This document shows, in pieces, positions 1 through 6,328 of a DNA stretch of 11,791 nucleotides (position 1 is the first letter of the stretch; each line of letters opens with the position of its first letter). The translations under genes and the position numbers were made by a program. The stretch lies in NCBI GenBank assembly GCA_937975235.1, contig CALJUZ010000130.1, positions 1 to 11,791 on the forward strand, read 5' to 3'. The notes beneath the pieces are model-generated. The model did not search any database and was not told where the DNA came from. It saw only the letters and a program-made list of their open reading frames with translations. Origin of the DNA: CALJUZ01 sp003387805 (GTDB taxonomy: Bacteria; Bacillota; Limnochordia; Limnochordales; ZCTH02-B6).

Positions 1-81
1 CCGCGGCACCGACGCAGGACCTGACGCCCGCCGCCCCGCCCCCACATGTCCCGTCGTCCGCCGTCCGCCGCCCGCCCTGCG
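1..81. other. GC-rich segment with no recognisable gene
   Basis: This short left-edge stretch lies downstream of the regulator's stop codon and is dominated by CCG/CCGCC runs. I see no start codon with a ribosome site, no clear terminator with a T tract and no RNA gene. It may be the 3' flank of the regulator or the edge of a gene outside the window. Confidence 0.4.
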
Positions 82-984
82 TCACAACGACCTGGCCAGC
101 GGAAACGTATGCCGCACCAGGTCGAGGAACGCCCGCACCGGCGGGCTCTGGTGCCGGTCACGGCGGATGATCAGCGACGTAATCCGGGCCAGCTCCTCGA
201 AACCGGCGATTTTCAGCTCCACCAAAGCGCCTTCCTCGATGTCGTCGGCCACGGCCGACGACGGCATCATGGCTACGCCGAAGCCGGCGGCCACCATGGC
301 CTTCACCGCCTCGTGACTGTCAAACTCCATGATTACGTCGGGCGTAATGCCGGCCGCCTGAAAGCTCGCATCGACGTAAGCGCGGAACTTCGACTCCCGC
401 TGGTACGCTATCATCGGCATCTGAGCCAGCTCCTGCGGCTTGACGACGGACCGCCCCGCCCAGGGCGTGCCGGGGCTGGCCACCAGCAGGATGCGGTCCC
501 GAAACAGCGGAATCGTGTGCAGCAGCTCGTGGGTCAGGGGAACGGTGACGAGGCCGATGTCAATCTCGTTGCGGAGCACCATCTGCATCACTTCGTCCAC
601 GGTGCCCGTGCGCACGTGCACCGTCACCAAAGGATGCTCGCGGGTGTAGACGCCCAGCAGCTCCGGCAGGGTAAACATGGCCACCGTCGACACCGAGCCG
701 ATGGAAAGCCGCCCGTAGCCCGGCACCGACAAGTTTTCCAGCGCCCCGTGCAGCTCCTCGACGGTATGGATGATGCGCTTGGCATACGAGTAGACGAGCT
801 CGCCGGCCGGGGTCAGCGACACCTGCCGCCCGGTGCGCACCAAGAGCTCCGCCTGGAGCTTTTGCTCCAGCGTCTTCACCTGCTTGCTCACCGCGGGCTG
901 GCTCATGCTGAGCACGTCCGCCGCCCGGGTGAAGCCGCCCTCGTCCACTACGGTACAAAACGTGATCAACTGCTGCAGCAGCAC
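82..984 (-). CDS. LysR-family transcriptional regulator
   Basis: This is a DNA-binding regulator of the LysR family, 300 aa, the usual family length. An N-terminal winged helix-turn-helix occupies about residues 4-62, with recognition-helix residues around SMSQPAVSKQVKTLE (26-40) and the typical LTPAGE motif after it. An effector-binding domain of the periplasmic-binding-protein fold follows, about 87-290 (GRLSIGSVSTVA at its start, DIGLVTVP inside it). I chose the GTG at 984 because GGAGGTG (993-999) lies 8 nt upstream and the protein then begins MLLQQLITF, as LysR proteins do. A longer ATG-initiated frame to 1086 adds 34 low-complexity residues without family similarity. It is divergent from korAB, the classic arrangement of a LysR gene and its target, so I infer that it controls korAB and probably itself. 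The effector is unknown; a 2-oxoacid or a related metabolite is a guess. Confidence 0.95.
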   Translation of the reverse strand: MLLQQLITFCTVVDEGGFTRAADVLSMSQPAVSKQVKTLEQKLQAELLVRTGRQVSLTPAGELVYSYAKRIIHTVEELHGALENLSVPGYGRLSIGSVSTVAMFTLPELLGVYTREHPLVTVHVRTGTVDEVMQMVLRNEIDIGLVTVPLTHELLHTIPLFRDRILLVASPGTPWAGRSVVKPQELAQMPMIAYQRESKFRAYVDASFQAAGITPDVIMEFDSHEAVKAMVAAGFGVAMMPSSAVADDIEEGALVELKIAGFEELARITSLIIRRDRHQSPPVRAFLDLVRHTFPLARSL

Positions 985-992
985 GCGCGCTG

Positions 993-999
993 CACCTCC
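993..999 (-). promoter_or_regulatory. Shine-Dalgarno site that fixes the LysR start
   Basis: Read on the minus strand this is GGAGGTG, followed by 8 nt and then the GTG at 984. No comparable site precedes the more upstream ATG at 1086. This decides the start of the regulator and leaves 985 to about 1121 as its untranslated leader. Confidence 0.8.
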
Positions 1000-1086
1000 A
1001 GAGCCTGACGGGCGGTCAAGGCGCCACCCGGCGTCCCCATCCGCCGCGCGGCGCCGGCCGGCGCTTGTCGTTGCCCGCACCTTCAA

Positions 1087-1101
1087 ATTCCGATGCGGAA
1101 T
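1087..1101. promoter_or_regulatory. Probable LysR-type operator (T-N11-A box)
   Basis: ATTCCG-ATG-CGGAAT is a perfect inverted repeat with 6-bp arms, and it contains the LysR-family signature T-N11-A (T at 1088, A at 1100). Its centre, 1094, lies about 65 bp upstream of the transcription start predicted for korA, near 1159. That is where LysR regulators usually place their high-affinity recognition site. For the divergent regulator gene the same box would lie just inside the transcribed leader, which would suit autorepression. The motif and position are seen; binding by the neighbouring regulator is inferred. Confidence 0.65.
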
Positions 1102-1122
1102 CGAAAGGATAAAGCGAATTTA

Positions 1123-1152
1123 TTGGCATTATACGTGATCAGGGGTTAGAAT
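1123..1152 (+). promoter_or_regulatory. Predicted korAB promoter (sigma-A type)
   Basis: TTGGCA (1123-1128) and TAGAAT (1147-1152) are separated by 18 bp, and each matches five of six consensus bases. The predicted start near 1159 gives a leader of about 80 nt before korA. This is an AT-richer island in a GC-rich region, which supports a promoter. The -35 element shares its last base with the -10 element of the opposing regulator promoter. Confidence 0.6.
1128..1133 (-). promoter_or_regulatory. Predicted -10 element of the LysR gene promoter
   Basis: Read on the minus strand this is a perfect TATAAT. Sequences 16-18 bp upstream of it (such as TTTATT and TTTTAT) match the -35 consensus poorly, so the promoter may be weak or factor-dependent. 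It overlaps the -35 element of the korAB promoter by one base, so polymerase should not occupy both at once. Confidence 0.45.
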
Positions 1153-1169
1153 AAAAGTGATTGATCAGG
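1136..1169. repeat. Direct repeat TGATCAGG, two copies 26 bp apart
   Basis: TGATCAGG occurs at 1136-1143 and 1162-1169, each with a palindromic TGATCA core. The first copy lies in the spacer of the predicted korAB promoter and the second just after its predicted start. The 26-bp repeat distance is about two and a half helical turns. The pair could be an operator for a second regulator, or accessory contacts for the LysR protein; neither can be settled from sequence. Confidence 0.45.
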
Positions 1170-1239
1170 CTGGGGAGCATCGCGCCCCTGTCTAGCCAGC
1201 GGCGAGACGCCCCCGCAAAAAATTGAGAGGCGAGGGGTT

Positions 1240-3024
1240 ATGCGCGAGAGACAACTGGTGTCTTGGAAGATCGGCGGCGAACAAGGCCAAGGCATCGACT
1301 CGACGGGTGAAATGCTCGCCACCGTCTGCAACCGCCTAGGTTACTACATCTACGGTTACCGGCAGTTTTCTTCACGCATCAAAGGCGGCCACTCCAACTA
1401 CAAGATCCGCATCAGCACCGAACCGGTGGCGTCCACCAGCGCCGACCTGGACGTGCTGGTGGCCATCGACCAAGAAACCATCGACAAAAACTATCACGAA
1501 CTGACGCCCGGCAGCTACCTGGTGGCGGACTCCCGGTTCAATCCGGAGGTGCCCGAGGACTGCCCGGCCACGCTGATTTCCGTGCCTATGACGCAAATCG
1601 CCCAGGAGCTGGGCAGCGCGGTCATGCGCAACACGGTCTCGCTGGGCGTGTCGGCATACATTCTCGGCCTGCCCATCGATGAATTCAAGAAGGCTCTCGA
1701 ACAGCGCTTCGCCCGCCGCCCCGAGCTGGCGGAGCAGAACATCAAGGTCCTCGAAGCGGGTTACGAATACGCAAAGGAGAACCTGGCCGACCCCGAGTGG
1801 CGCCTGGCGGCCGGCGACGGCAAGAGCCGCCTGCTCATGATGGGCAACGAAGCCGTCGCGCTGGGCGCGGCCGCGGCCGGCTGCCGCTTCTCCGCCGCGT
1901 ATCCCATCACGCCCGCCTCCGAGGTGATGGAAAACCTCATGAGCATTCTGCCCCGCTTCGGCGGCGTGGTGGTGCAGGCCGAAGACGAAATCGCGGCCAT
2001 CACCGCGTGCATCGGCGCCGGCTTTGCCGGGGCGCGGGCCATGACGGCCACCTCGGGCCCGGGCATTTCGCTGATGCAGGAAGCCATCGGCCTGGCCCAC
2101 GTGGCGGAAATTCCGCTGGTCATCGTGGACACGCAGCGCGGCGGCCCCAGCACGGGCATGCCCACGAAGCAGGAGCAGAGCGACCTGTGGGCCATCCTCT
2201 ACGGCAGCCACGGCGACACGGTGCGCATCGCCCTCGCGCCCAGCAGCGTCGAGGAGTCGTTCTACGACACGGCCGCGGCCTTCAACCTGGCCGACAAGTA
2301 CCAGTGCCCCGTGTTCGTCGTCACGGACTTGTCGCTGTCGCTCAACAAGCAGACCGTCGAGGACCTGGACATCAAGAAGATTACGATTGACCGGGGCGAG
2401 CTGCTGACCGATGAGGAAATCGCCGCGCAGGCGGAGGAAGACGGCTTCCGCCGCTACCGCGTCACCGAGTCGGGCATCTCGCCGCGGCCGTTGCCGGGCC
2501 AGCCCAAGGGCCAGTACCTGGCCACCGGCGTGGAGCACAACGAGTTCGGCAAGGTGTCCGAGGATCCGAAGAACCGCGTCGCGATGATGGATAAGCGCCA
2601 GCGCAAGATCCCCACGGACCCGCGCGAGATGGGCCTCAGCGGCATCAAGTACAACGGCCCCGAGGCGCCCGATCTGCTGCTCATCGGCATCGGCTCCACG
2701 TACGGGCCCATCGACGACGCCCGCAGGGCACTGGCCGCCGAAGGCCTGTCCGTCGGCCACGCCCACGTGCGGGTGCTGGCGCCGCTGCCGGTGGGCGAGC
2801 TGAGCGAGCTGATGGGCACAGCGACCCACGTCATCGTGGTCGACAACAACCAGAACGGCCAGCTGTTCCAGCTGATTGACTACAAAGTGGGCAAGGCGCT
2901 GCGGGAAGCGGGCGTCGACGTGCCCCTGATGCACAGCGTGCGCAAGTACGACGGCACGCCGTTCCTGCCGGAAGAAATCGTGGCCGAGGCGAAAGAGGTG
3001 ACCCAAGTTGCTGAAGCTAGCTGA
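1240..3024 (+). CDS. korA: 2-oxoacid:ferredoxin oxidoreductase, fused gamma-alpha subunit
   Basis: This is the large subunit of a CoA-dependent 2-oxoacid:ferredoxin oxidoreductase, which decarboxylates a 2-oxoacid to acyl-CoA while reducing ferredoxin in the cytoplasm. The 594-aa protein starts with a gamma domain (about residues 1-190; GGEQGQGIDSTGE near the N-terminus and RIKGGHSNYKIRI around 46-58). The alpha pyrimidine-binding domain follows, with YPITPASE at 221-228 and TSGPG at 271-275, and a C-terminal transketolase-like domain. The length fits the fused two-subunit class rather than the separate four-subunit class. ATG at 1240 is preceded by a GA-rich ribosome site (GAGGCGAGGGG). It overlaps korB. 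Whether the substrate is 2-oxoglutarate, pyruvate or branched-chain 2-oxoacids cannot be told; the symbol reflects common usage for this class. Confidence 0.93.
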   Translation: MRERQLVSWKIGGEQGQGIDSTGEMLATVCNRLGYYIYGYRQFSSRIKGGHSNYKIRISTEPVASTSADLDVLVAIDQETIDKNYHELTPGSYLVADSRFNPEVPEDCPATLISVPMTQIAQELGSAVMRNTVSLGVSAYILGLPIDEFKKALEQRFARRPELAEQNIKVLEAGYEYAKENLADPEWRLAAGDGKSRLLMMGNEAVALGAAAAGCRFSAAYPITPASEVMENLMSILPRFGGVVVQAEDEIAAITACIGAGFAGARAMTATSGPGISLMQEAIGLAHVAEIPLVIVDTQRGGPSTGMPTKQEQSDLWAILYGSHGDTVRIALAPSSVEESFYDTAAAFNLADKYQCPVFVVTDLSLSLNKQTVEDLDIKKITIDRGELLTDEEIAAQAEEDGFRRYRVTESGISPRPLPGQPKGQYLATGVEHNEFGKVSEDPKNRVAMMDKRQRKIPTDPREMGLSGIKYNGPEAPDLLLIGIGSTYGPIDDARRALAAEGLSVGHAHVRVLAPLPVGELSELMGTATHVIVVDNNQNGQLFQLIDYKVGKALREAGVDVPLMHSVRKYDGTPFLPEEIVAEAKEVTQVAEAS

Positions 3025-3871
3025 CTACAAGACCAATGAAAAGTCCTGGTGGTGCCCCGGCTGCGGTGACTTCGGCGTTCTGGCCGCCCTGCAGCGGGCG
3101 CTGTTCGAGCTGGGCAAGCCGCCCCACGAGGTAGCCATCGTCGCGGGCATCGGCTGCTCGGGCAAAATCGGCAACTACATCAACTGCTACAACTTCCACG
3201 TCGTGCACGGGCGCACGCTGCCGACGGCCATGGGCCTGAAGCTGTCCAACCGCAACCTGACGGTGCTGGCCGCCGGGGGCGACGGCGACGGCTACGCCAT
3301 CGGCGGGAACCACTTCCTGCACGCGATCCGGCGCAACGTGGACATCACCTACATCGTCATGGACAACCAGATCTACGGGCTGACCAAAGGCCAGGTGTCG
3401 CCCACCAGCGGCACCGGCTTCGTCACCCGCACGAGCCCCGGGGGCAACATCGAGCGCCCGGTGCGGCCGCTGCAGCTGGCCATCGCCGCCGGCGCGACCT
3501 TCGTGGCGTCGGGCTTCTCCAGCGACATCAAGCAGCTGTCGTCGCTGATCAAGCAGGGCATCGAGCACAAGGGGTTCGCGCTGATTAACACGTACTCGCC
3601 GTGCGTGACCTTCAACAAGGTCAACACGTACGACTGGTTCAAGGAAGTGCTGGTCAACCTGGACGAGGAGCCGGACTACGACCCGACGGACCGGGCGGGC
3701 GCCCTGCGCAAGCTCATCGAAACCGACGAGCAGGTGCGCGGCCTCGTCTACAAGTCCGACGCGCCGTCCTTCGAGGAGCAGTTCCCCGGCTTCCGCGAGG
3801 AGCCCATCGTGGAGCAGGACTGGACCATCCCGGAGGACGAGTTCGACAAGCTGCTGGCCCGCTACCGCTGA
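3008..3871 (+). CDS. korB: 2-oxoacid:ferredoxin oxidoreductase, beta (TPP-binding) subunit
   Basis: This is the catalytic partner of the preceding subunit, 287 aa, the normal length for this class. It binds thiamine diphosphate and one [4Fe-4S] cluster. The TPP-Mg motif runs from GDGD (91-94) to N120 in VMDNQIYGLTKGQ. Four cysteines fit the family's cluster ligands: C16 and C19 in CPGCG, C50 in GIGCSGK, and C199 in YSPCVTF. TTG at 3008 is chosen because AGAGGTG ends 7 nt upstream and the protein then begins MLKLADYKTNEKSWWCPGCG, as homologues do. The start lies inside the last codons of korA (17-bp overlap), which implies translational coupling and equal amounts of both subunits. A strong terminator follows about 110 bp after the stop, so korAB is likely a two-gene transcript. 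Confidence 0.94.
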   Translation: MLKLADYKTNEKSWWCPGCGDFGVLAALQRALFELGKPPHEVAIVAGIGCSGKIGNYINCYNFHVVHGRTLPTAMGLKLSNRNLTVLAAGGDGDGYAIGGNHFLHAIRRNVDITYIVMDNQIYGLTKGQVSPTSGTGFVTRTSPGGNIERPVRPLQLAIAAGATFVASGFSSDIKQLSSLIKQGIEHKGFALINTYSPCVTFNKVNTYDWFKEVLVNLDEEPDYDPTDRAGALRKLIETDEQVRGLVYKSDAPSFEEQFPGFREEPIVEQDWTIPEDEFDKLLARYR

Positions 3872-3983
3872 GGGCCGGCAGGCAGCCGTCGGTGAAGGCC
3901 GGCAGCAGCCGGTGCCGTCGGCCGGCGCCCGGAAGGCCCAAGGCCGGCCCGGCCCGTGCCGCCGGCGTCACGGCATGAAGCGT

Positions 3984-4025
3984 ACAAGCCTGTGGTGCAT
4001 GGCACCACAGGCTTGTTTTGTTTTC
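3984..4025 (+). terminator. Rho-independent terminator of korAB
   Basis: Arms at 3984-3998 (ACAAGCCTGTGGTGC) and 4002-4016 form a perfect 15-bp stem with a 3-nt loop, followed by TTTTGTTTT. The T-rich side is on the plus strand only, so it acts mainly on korAB; the next gene points toward it and may use it weakly from the other side. The 112 bp between the korB stop and the stem is GC-rich and holds nothing I can support. Confidence 0.9.
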
Positions 4026-4042
4026 GATGATGCGCGGCCGCG

Positions 4043-4246
4043 TCAGCGGTCGTTGAGGCGCCACATCATCAGCCCGAGACCGGCATGCACCAGCGGCCCC
4101 GCCACGAAGGCGGCCCCGAATCGGGCCAACGTCCAGCCGGACGACGTCCACGCCTGACGGATCAAGTCCACGGCCTCGACGATGCCGCCGACGACGAGCA
4201 GCGCGCCGACGACGGACAGCGCCCAGCCGAGGTTGCTGCGAGACAC
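4043..4246 (-). CDS. Small two-helix membrane protein, unknown function
   Basis: I do not recognise this 67-aa protein. Two hydrophobic segments at about residues 7-28 and 43-62 are separated by a short polar loop containing DLIRQAW, and the chain ends in WRLNDR, so it should be a hairpin in the cytoplasmic membrane. GTG at 4246 has a good ribosome site (AGAGGGGGTG on the minus strand, about 7 nt upstream), which makes it more than a chance frame. It is convergent with korAB and separated from it by the terminator. The same-strand gene upstream is another tiny membrane protein of similar size, but the roughly 160-bp repeat-containing gap makes co-transcription uncertain. No catalytic motif is visible. 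Confidence 0.65.
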   Translation of the reverse strand: MSRSNLGWALSVVGALLVVGGIVEAVDLIRQAWTSSGWTLARFGAAFVAGPLVHAGLGLMMWRLNDR

Positions 4247-4290
4247 GCCGCGACACCCCCTCTTCCCAGCGGATGTCGCATATTACGCGG

Positions 4291-4367
4291 CCGCCGCGCG
4301 CGGGTGACAGGCCTGGAGGCTGATTGGCGACCGCCGCGCGGGTGACAGGCCTCCAGGCTGAGTGGCG
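4291..4367. repeat. Imperfect tandem repeat (39 bp and 37 bp) with internal complementarity
   Basis: Copy 1 (4291-4329) and copy 2 (4331-4367) share CCGCCGCGC...GGGTGACAGGCCT..AGGCTGA.TGGCG. They differ by a 2-bp deletion in copy 2, a GG/CC swap in the middle and one base near the end. Because of the swap, GCCTGGAGGC in copy 1 (4311-4320) is exactly complementary to GCCTCCAGGC in copy 2 (4349-4358), so the two copies can pair as a 10-bp stem. The repeat lies between two minus-strand genes and could affect the mRNA end of the gene at 4411-4608. It has no T tract. Confidence 0.7.
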
Positions 4368-4410
4368 CCGCCGCGCTCCCCGTCGGCGCCGGCGGCCCGG
4401 TCGCAGCCGC

Positions 4411-4608
4411 CTACCCCTCCGGCGCGGCGAAATACAAATACGCGGCCGCGGCGAAAAACAACACGGCCACTGCGCCGGCCGCGGCCACCATCAGCCGGAC
4501 GAACAGCGGCGGCCGGCCCGACATGGCCCGGCGCACGAACAGACGCATCACCACGAAAATGATCAGCTGCGCGCCGCCCAGGCCCGCAAACGCCAACCAA
4601 GCAGGCAC
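4411..4608 (-). CDS. Small two-helix membrane protein, unknown function
   Basis: I do not recognise this 65-aa protein. It has two hydrophobic stretches, about residues 2-25 and 36-60, joined by a short arginine-rich loop (RLFVRRAMSGRPPLFVR). By the positive-inside rule this puts the loop in the cytoplasm and both ends outside. GTG at 4608 is supported by GGAGGTGG on the minus strand (4613-4620), an excellent ribosome site. It is divergent from the MazG-like gene across a gap of about 120 bp. No conserved catalytic or metal-binding residues are apparent. It has no obvious sequence similarity to the 67-aa neighbour apart from the two-helix design. Confidence 0.68.
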   Translation of the reverse strand: MPAWLAFAGLGGAQLIIFVVMRLFVRRAMSGRPPLFVRLMVAAAGAVAVLFFAAAAYLYFAAPEG

Positions 4609-4728
4609 GAAGCCACCTCCATGTCAGCGTACAGGAATTCCGCCGTCCCCCCGCCGAAGTCTCGCAGAGCGGCCCCTTCGGACCGCGTCCGTCGGCGGCA
4701 ACCCTTTTCTCCCCGGAGGTTTCGCACG

Positions 4729-5064
4729 ATGCTCGTACGAGACATGCAACAGCAAGTGGACGACTGGATCAGCCAGTTCGAAGAAGGCTACTGGCCGCCT
4801 CTGGCCAACTTGGCCCGGCTCATCGAGGAAGTGGGCGAGCTGGCCCGCGAGCTGAACCATCACTTCGGCCCGAAAACGAAAAAGCCCACCGAGGCCGAAG
4901 GGAGCATCGCCGAGGAACTGGCCGACTGCCTGTTCGTGCTGGTGTGCATGGCCAATTCCCTGGACATCGACCTGGAGGCGGCGTTCTCCGAGATGATGGA
5001 CAAATACCGCCGGCGGGACGCCCGCCGCTGGAAGCGCAAGCCGTCCCACGAGCCCGAAGGGTAA
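4729..5064 (+). CDS. ypjD: MazG-like nucleotide pyrophosphohydrolase (YpjD type)
   Basis: This is a small all-alpha NTP pyrophosphohydrolase of the MazG-like superfamily, which cleaves nucleoside triphosphates to monophosphates and pyrophosphate and is usually seen as house-cleaning of the nucleotide pool. At 111 aa it equals the length I recall for Bacillus subtilis YpjD, and it shows the same landmarks: QFEEGYWPPLANLARL, the first metal motif EEVGE (33-37), a variable KKPTEAEGS segment, the second metal motif EELAD (62-66), and LVCMANSLDIDLE. The C-terminal RRRDARRWKRK is basic. ATG at 4729 follows GGAGGT (4715-4720) by 8 nt; the open frame extends further upstream without family similarity. 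The true substrate is unknown. No neighbour suggests a special role. Confidence 0.9.
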   Translation: MLVRDMQQQVDDWISQFEEGYWPPLANLARLIEEVGELARELNHHFGPKTKKPTEAEGSIAEELADCLFVLVCMANSLDIDLEAAFSEMMDKYRRRDARRWKRKPSHEPEG

Positions 5065-5108
5065 AGCCCCGCGGCCGCGGAGCCGCCCTTGGGCCGATGG
5101 CAGCCCGC

Positions 5109-5151
5109 GCCGGTCCAGCCCGCGGCCAGTTGCGGCGCCGGGCGGACCGGC
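5109..5151. terminator. Hairpin between convergent genes, possible bidirectional terminator without T tract
   Basis: GCCGGTCC (5109-5116) pairs with GGACCGGC (5144-5151), and GCCCG (5118-5122) pairs with CGGGC (5139-5143). This gives 13 base pairs with one bulged A and a 16-nt loop. It abuts the stop codon of the minus-strand gene and lies 45 bp past the stop of the MazG-like gene. Neither side has a T run, so it may act as an RNA 3'-end stabiliser or need Rho rather than terminate on its own. A 12-bp palindrome (CCGCGGCCGCGG) also lies at 5069-5080. Confidence 0.4.
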
Positions 5152-6225
5152 CTAGTCGCGGCGCTCCCGCACGGGCACCGCGGCGCCGTTGTTCGCCCCC
5201 GCGCCGGCGTCCGCGGACGCGCCGCTGTTCGCGGCCGCGTCGCTGTCCGCGGCCGCATCGCTGTCCTCGGCCTTCTCCCTGCCCGCGACCACCTTTCTGG
5301 GCCCGGCCGGGCGGGTGCCCGATGCGGCGCCGTTTTTCGCCGCCCGGTCCGAGCCGGAAGCCGGTCCGCCGGACGCCGGCCCGCCCGACGGCCCCGCGGC
5401 AGGCGGGGAATCCTCGTCATCCGCGGCTATGATCGCCGCACCGGTCTTCGGCAGCGGCTCCACTTTCACCGCGCGGGTTTCGGGAATGGCCTGGATCAGC
5501 TCCCGCGCCCGTATGGCCTCGCCCGCGTCCACGGGCGCGTACACCGTGACGGCGTGGGCCTGGTCGTCCACCTCCACCCGCAGCCGGGACGCGTCGCAGC
5601 CGAAGCGGCGGGGCAGCAGCACCCGCACGGCCGACTCCACGGACAGCGCCCAGTCGGGCCGCACCATCCACAAGACGTACACTTCCTGCAGCCGGGCCAG
5701 CACCCACGCAAAGACGGGGCCCCAAGCCCAAAACAGCCACGCGTGCACGACGCCCAGCGGCTCCCAGGCCGCGGCCGCCAGCGAAAAGACGACGTAGCCC
5801 GCCACGGCGGCAAACAGCGTGTCAAAACCGACTTCCCACGGGCCCAGCCGCAAGTAGTGGCCGTTGGCCACCGTCCAGCGGTGCAGCAGCGCGTAGGCGA
5901 CGCCGATGACGGCCATGGCGATGCTGCTGAGCCAGGCGTAGCGGGCGTACTCGGCGGCAAACATCATGCTGTTCATGAGCTCCGACTGCGCGACGGCCCA
6001 GTCAAACTGCACGGCCGCCACGCCCGCGGCGAACAACGCGAAGACCAAGTACAAAACCAGTACGGTGAAGACGAGGGTCAGCCCCGCCGCGGCGCCGCCG
6101 GCCGCGGCTTTGTACCACGGGCTCCACGTCGCGATGCCGTCGATTCGCAGCCGGTCCAAATCGTAATGGCCCGTAGGAACAAAGAGCGCCCTCCGGGCGC
6201 CGGACCGTTGGTCTTCTTTTGACAT
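5152..6225 (-). CDS. Polytopic membrane protein with BON-like domain and low-complexity tail
   Basis: I do not recognise this 357-aa protein as a named family. After a polar N-terminus (about 1-38) come hydrophobic segments at roughly 40-72, 98-115, 134-152 and 158-180, so it sits in the cytoplasmic membrane. Residues about 195-258 (VESAVRVLLPRRFG ... AVTVYAPVDAGEAIRARELIQAIPETRAVKVEPL) have the alpha/beta rhythm of a small BON-like or ferredoxin-fold domain; this likeness is weak and by eye. Residues 259-357 are low complexity, rich in A, G, S, D and P, with a repeated DSDAA unit at 321-331. ATG at 6225 has GGGTGGGGGA just upstream. It lies 85 bp downstream of the peptidase on the same strand and may be co-transcribed with it. 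The pairing suggests a shared envelope role, not proven. Confidence 0.75.
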   Translation of the reverse strand: MSKEDQRSGARRALFVPTGHYDLDRLRIDGIATWSPWYKAAAGGAAAGLTLVFTVLVLYLVFALFAAGVAAVQFDWAVAQSELMNSMMFAAEYARYAWLSSIAMAVIGVAYALLHRWTVANGHYLRLGPWEVGFDTLFAAVAGYVVFSLAAAAWEPLGVVHAWLFWAWGPVFAWVLARLQEVYVLWMVRPDWALSVESAVRVLLPRRFGCDASRLRVEVDDQAHAVTVYAPVDAGEAIRARELIQAIPETRAVKVEPLPKTGAAIIAADDEDSPPAAGPSGGPASGGPASGSDRAAKNGAASGTRPAGPRKVVAGREKAEDSDAAADSDAAANSGASADAGAGANNGAAVPVRERRD

Positions 6226-6280
6226 GATTCCCCCACCCTCGAAGCAACGCGGCCGGCCGCTGCGCCGGGCACGCCGTCTG

Positions 6281-6328
6281 CGGCCTCCCGCCGTGCTTCC
6301 CGCGGCCCCATCATGCCGCGGGAGGCCG
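6281..6328. repeat. Inverted repeat across the end of the peptidase gene
   Basis: CGGCCTCCCGC (6281-6291) and GCGGGAGGCCG (6318-6328) are perfect 11-bp arms flanking 26 nt. A competing shorter pair, CGCGGC (6301-6306) with GCCGCG (6315-6320), shares bases with the outer stem, so only one can form. The structure covers the peptidase stop codon and the start of the gap before the next gene. It has no T tract; it may tune the mRNA level between the two genes. Confidence 0.45.

Noticed and set aside
963..968. Third TGATCA, inside the LysR coding region
   Set aside because: It lacks the following GG, lies in conserved coding sequence and is far from the two promoter copies, so it is probably chance.
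46..1008. 320-aa plus-strand frame over the LysR gene
   Set aside because: It is an arginine/histidine-rich shadow of the LysR gene on the other strand, which has a clear HTH and ribosome site.
985..1086. N-terminal extension of the LysR protein from ATG 1086
   Set aside because: The added 34 residues are low complexity and lack family similarity, and the GTG at 984 has an ideal ribosome site.
1159..1239. Riboswitch or attenuator in the korA leader
   Set aside because: Small GGGG/CCCC and GGCG/CGCC pairings exist, but there is no recognisable aptamer, leader peptide or terminator with a T tract.
1372..3006. 544-aa open frame antisense to korA
   Set aside because: Composition is typical of a GC-rich shadow frame (H, R, G, A, D), and it is fully covered by the well-supported korA.
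3897..3980. 28-codon basic peptide frame after korB
   Set aside because: It has a GTG start but no convincing ribosome site, and the composition mirrors the local GC-rich repeats. It more likely belongs to the korB 3' untranslated region.
4633..4728. Possible promoter between the 65-aa gene and the MazG-like gene
   Set aside because: The gap must hold start signals, but I see no hexamer pair good enough to name; only the GGAGGT ribosome site of the MazG-like gene is clear.
5089..6222. 377-aa plus-strand frame over the membrane-protein gene
   Set aside because: It is arginine-rich and without domains; the minus-strand reading has proper membrane helices and a ribosome site.
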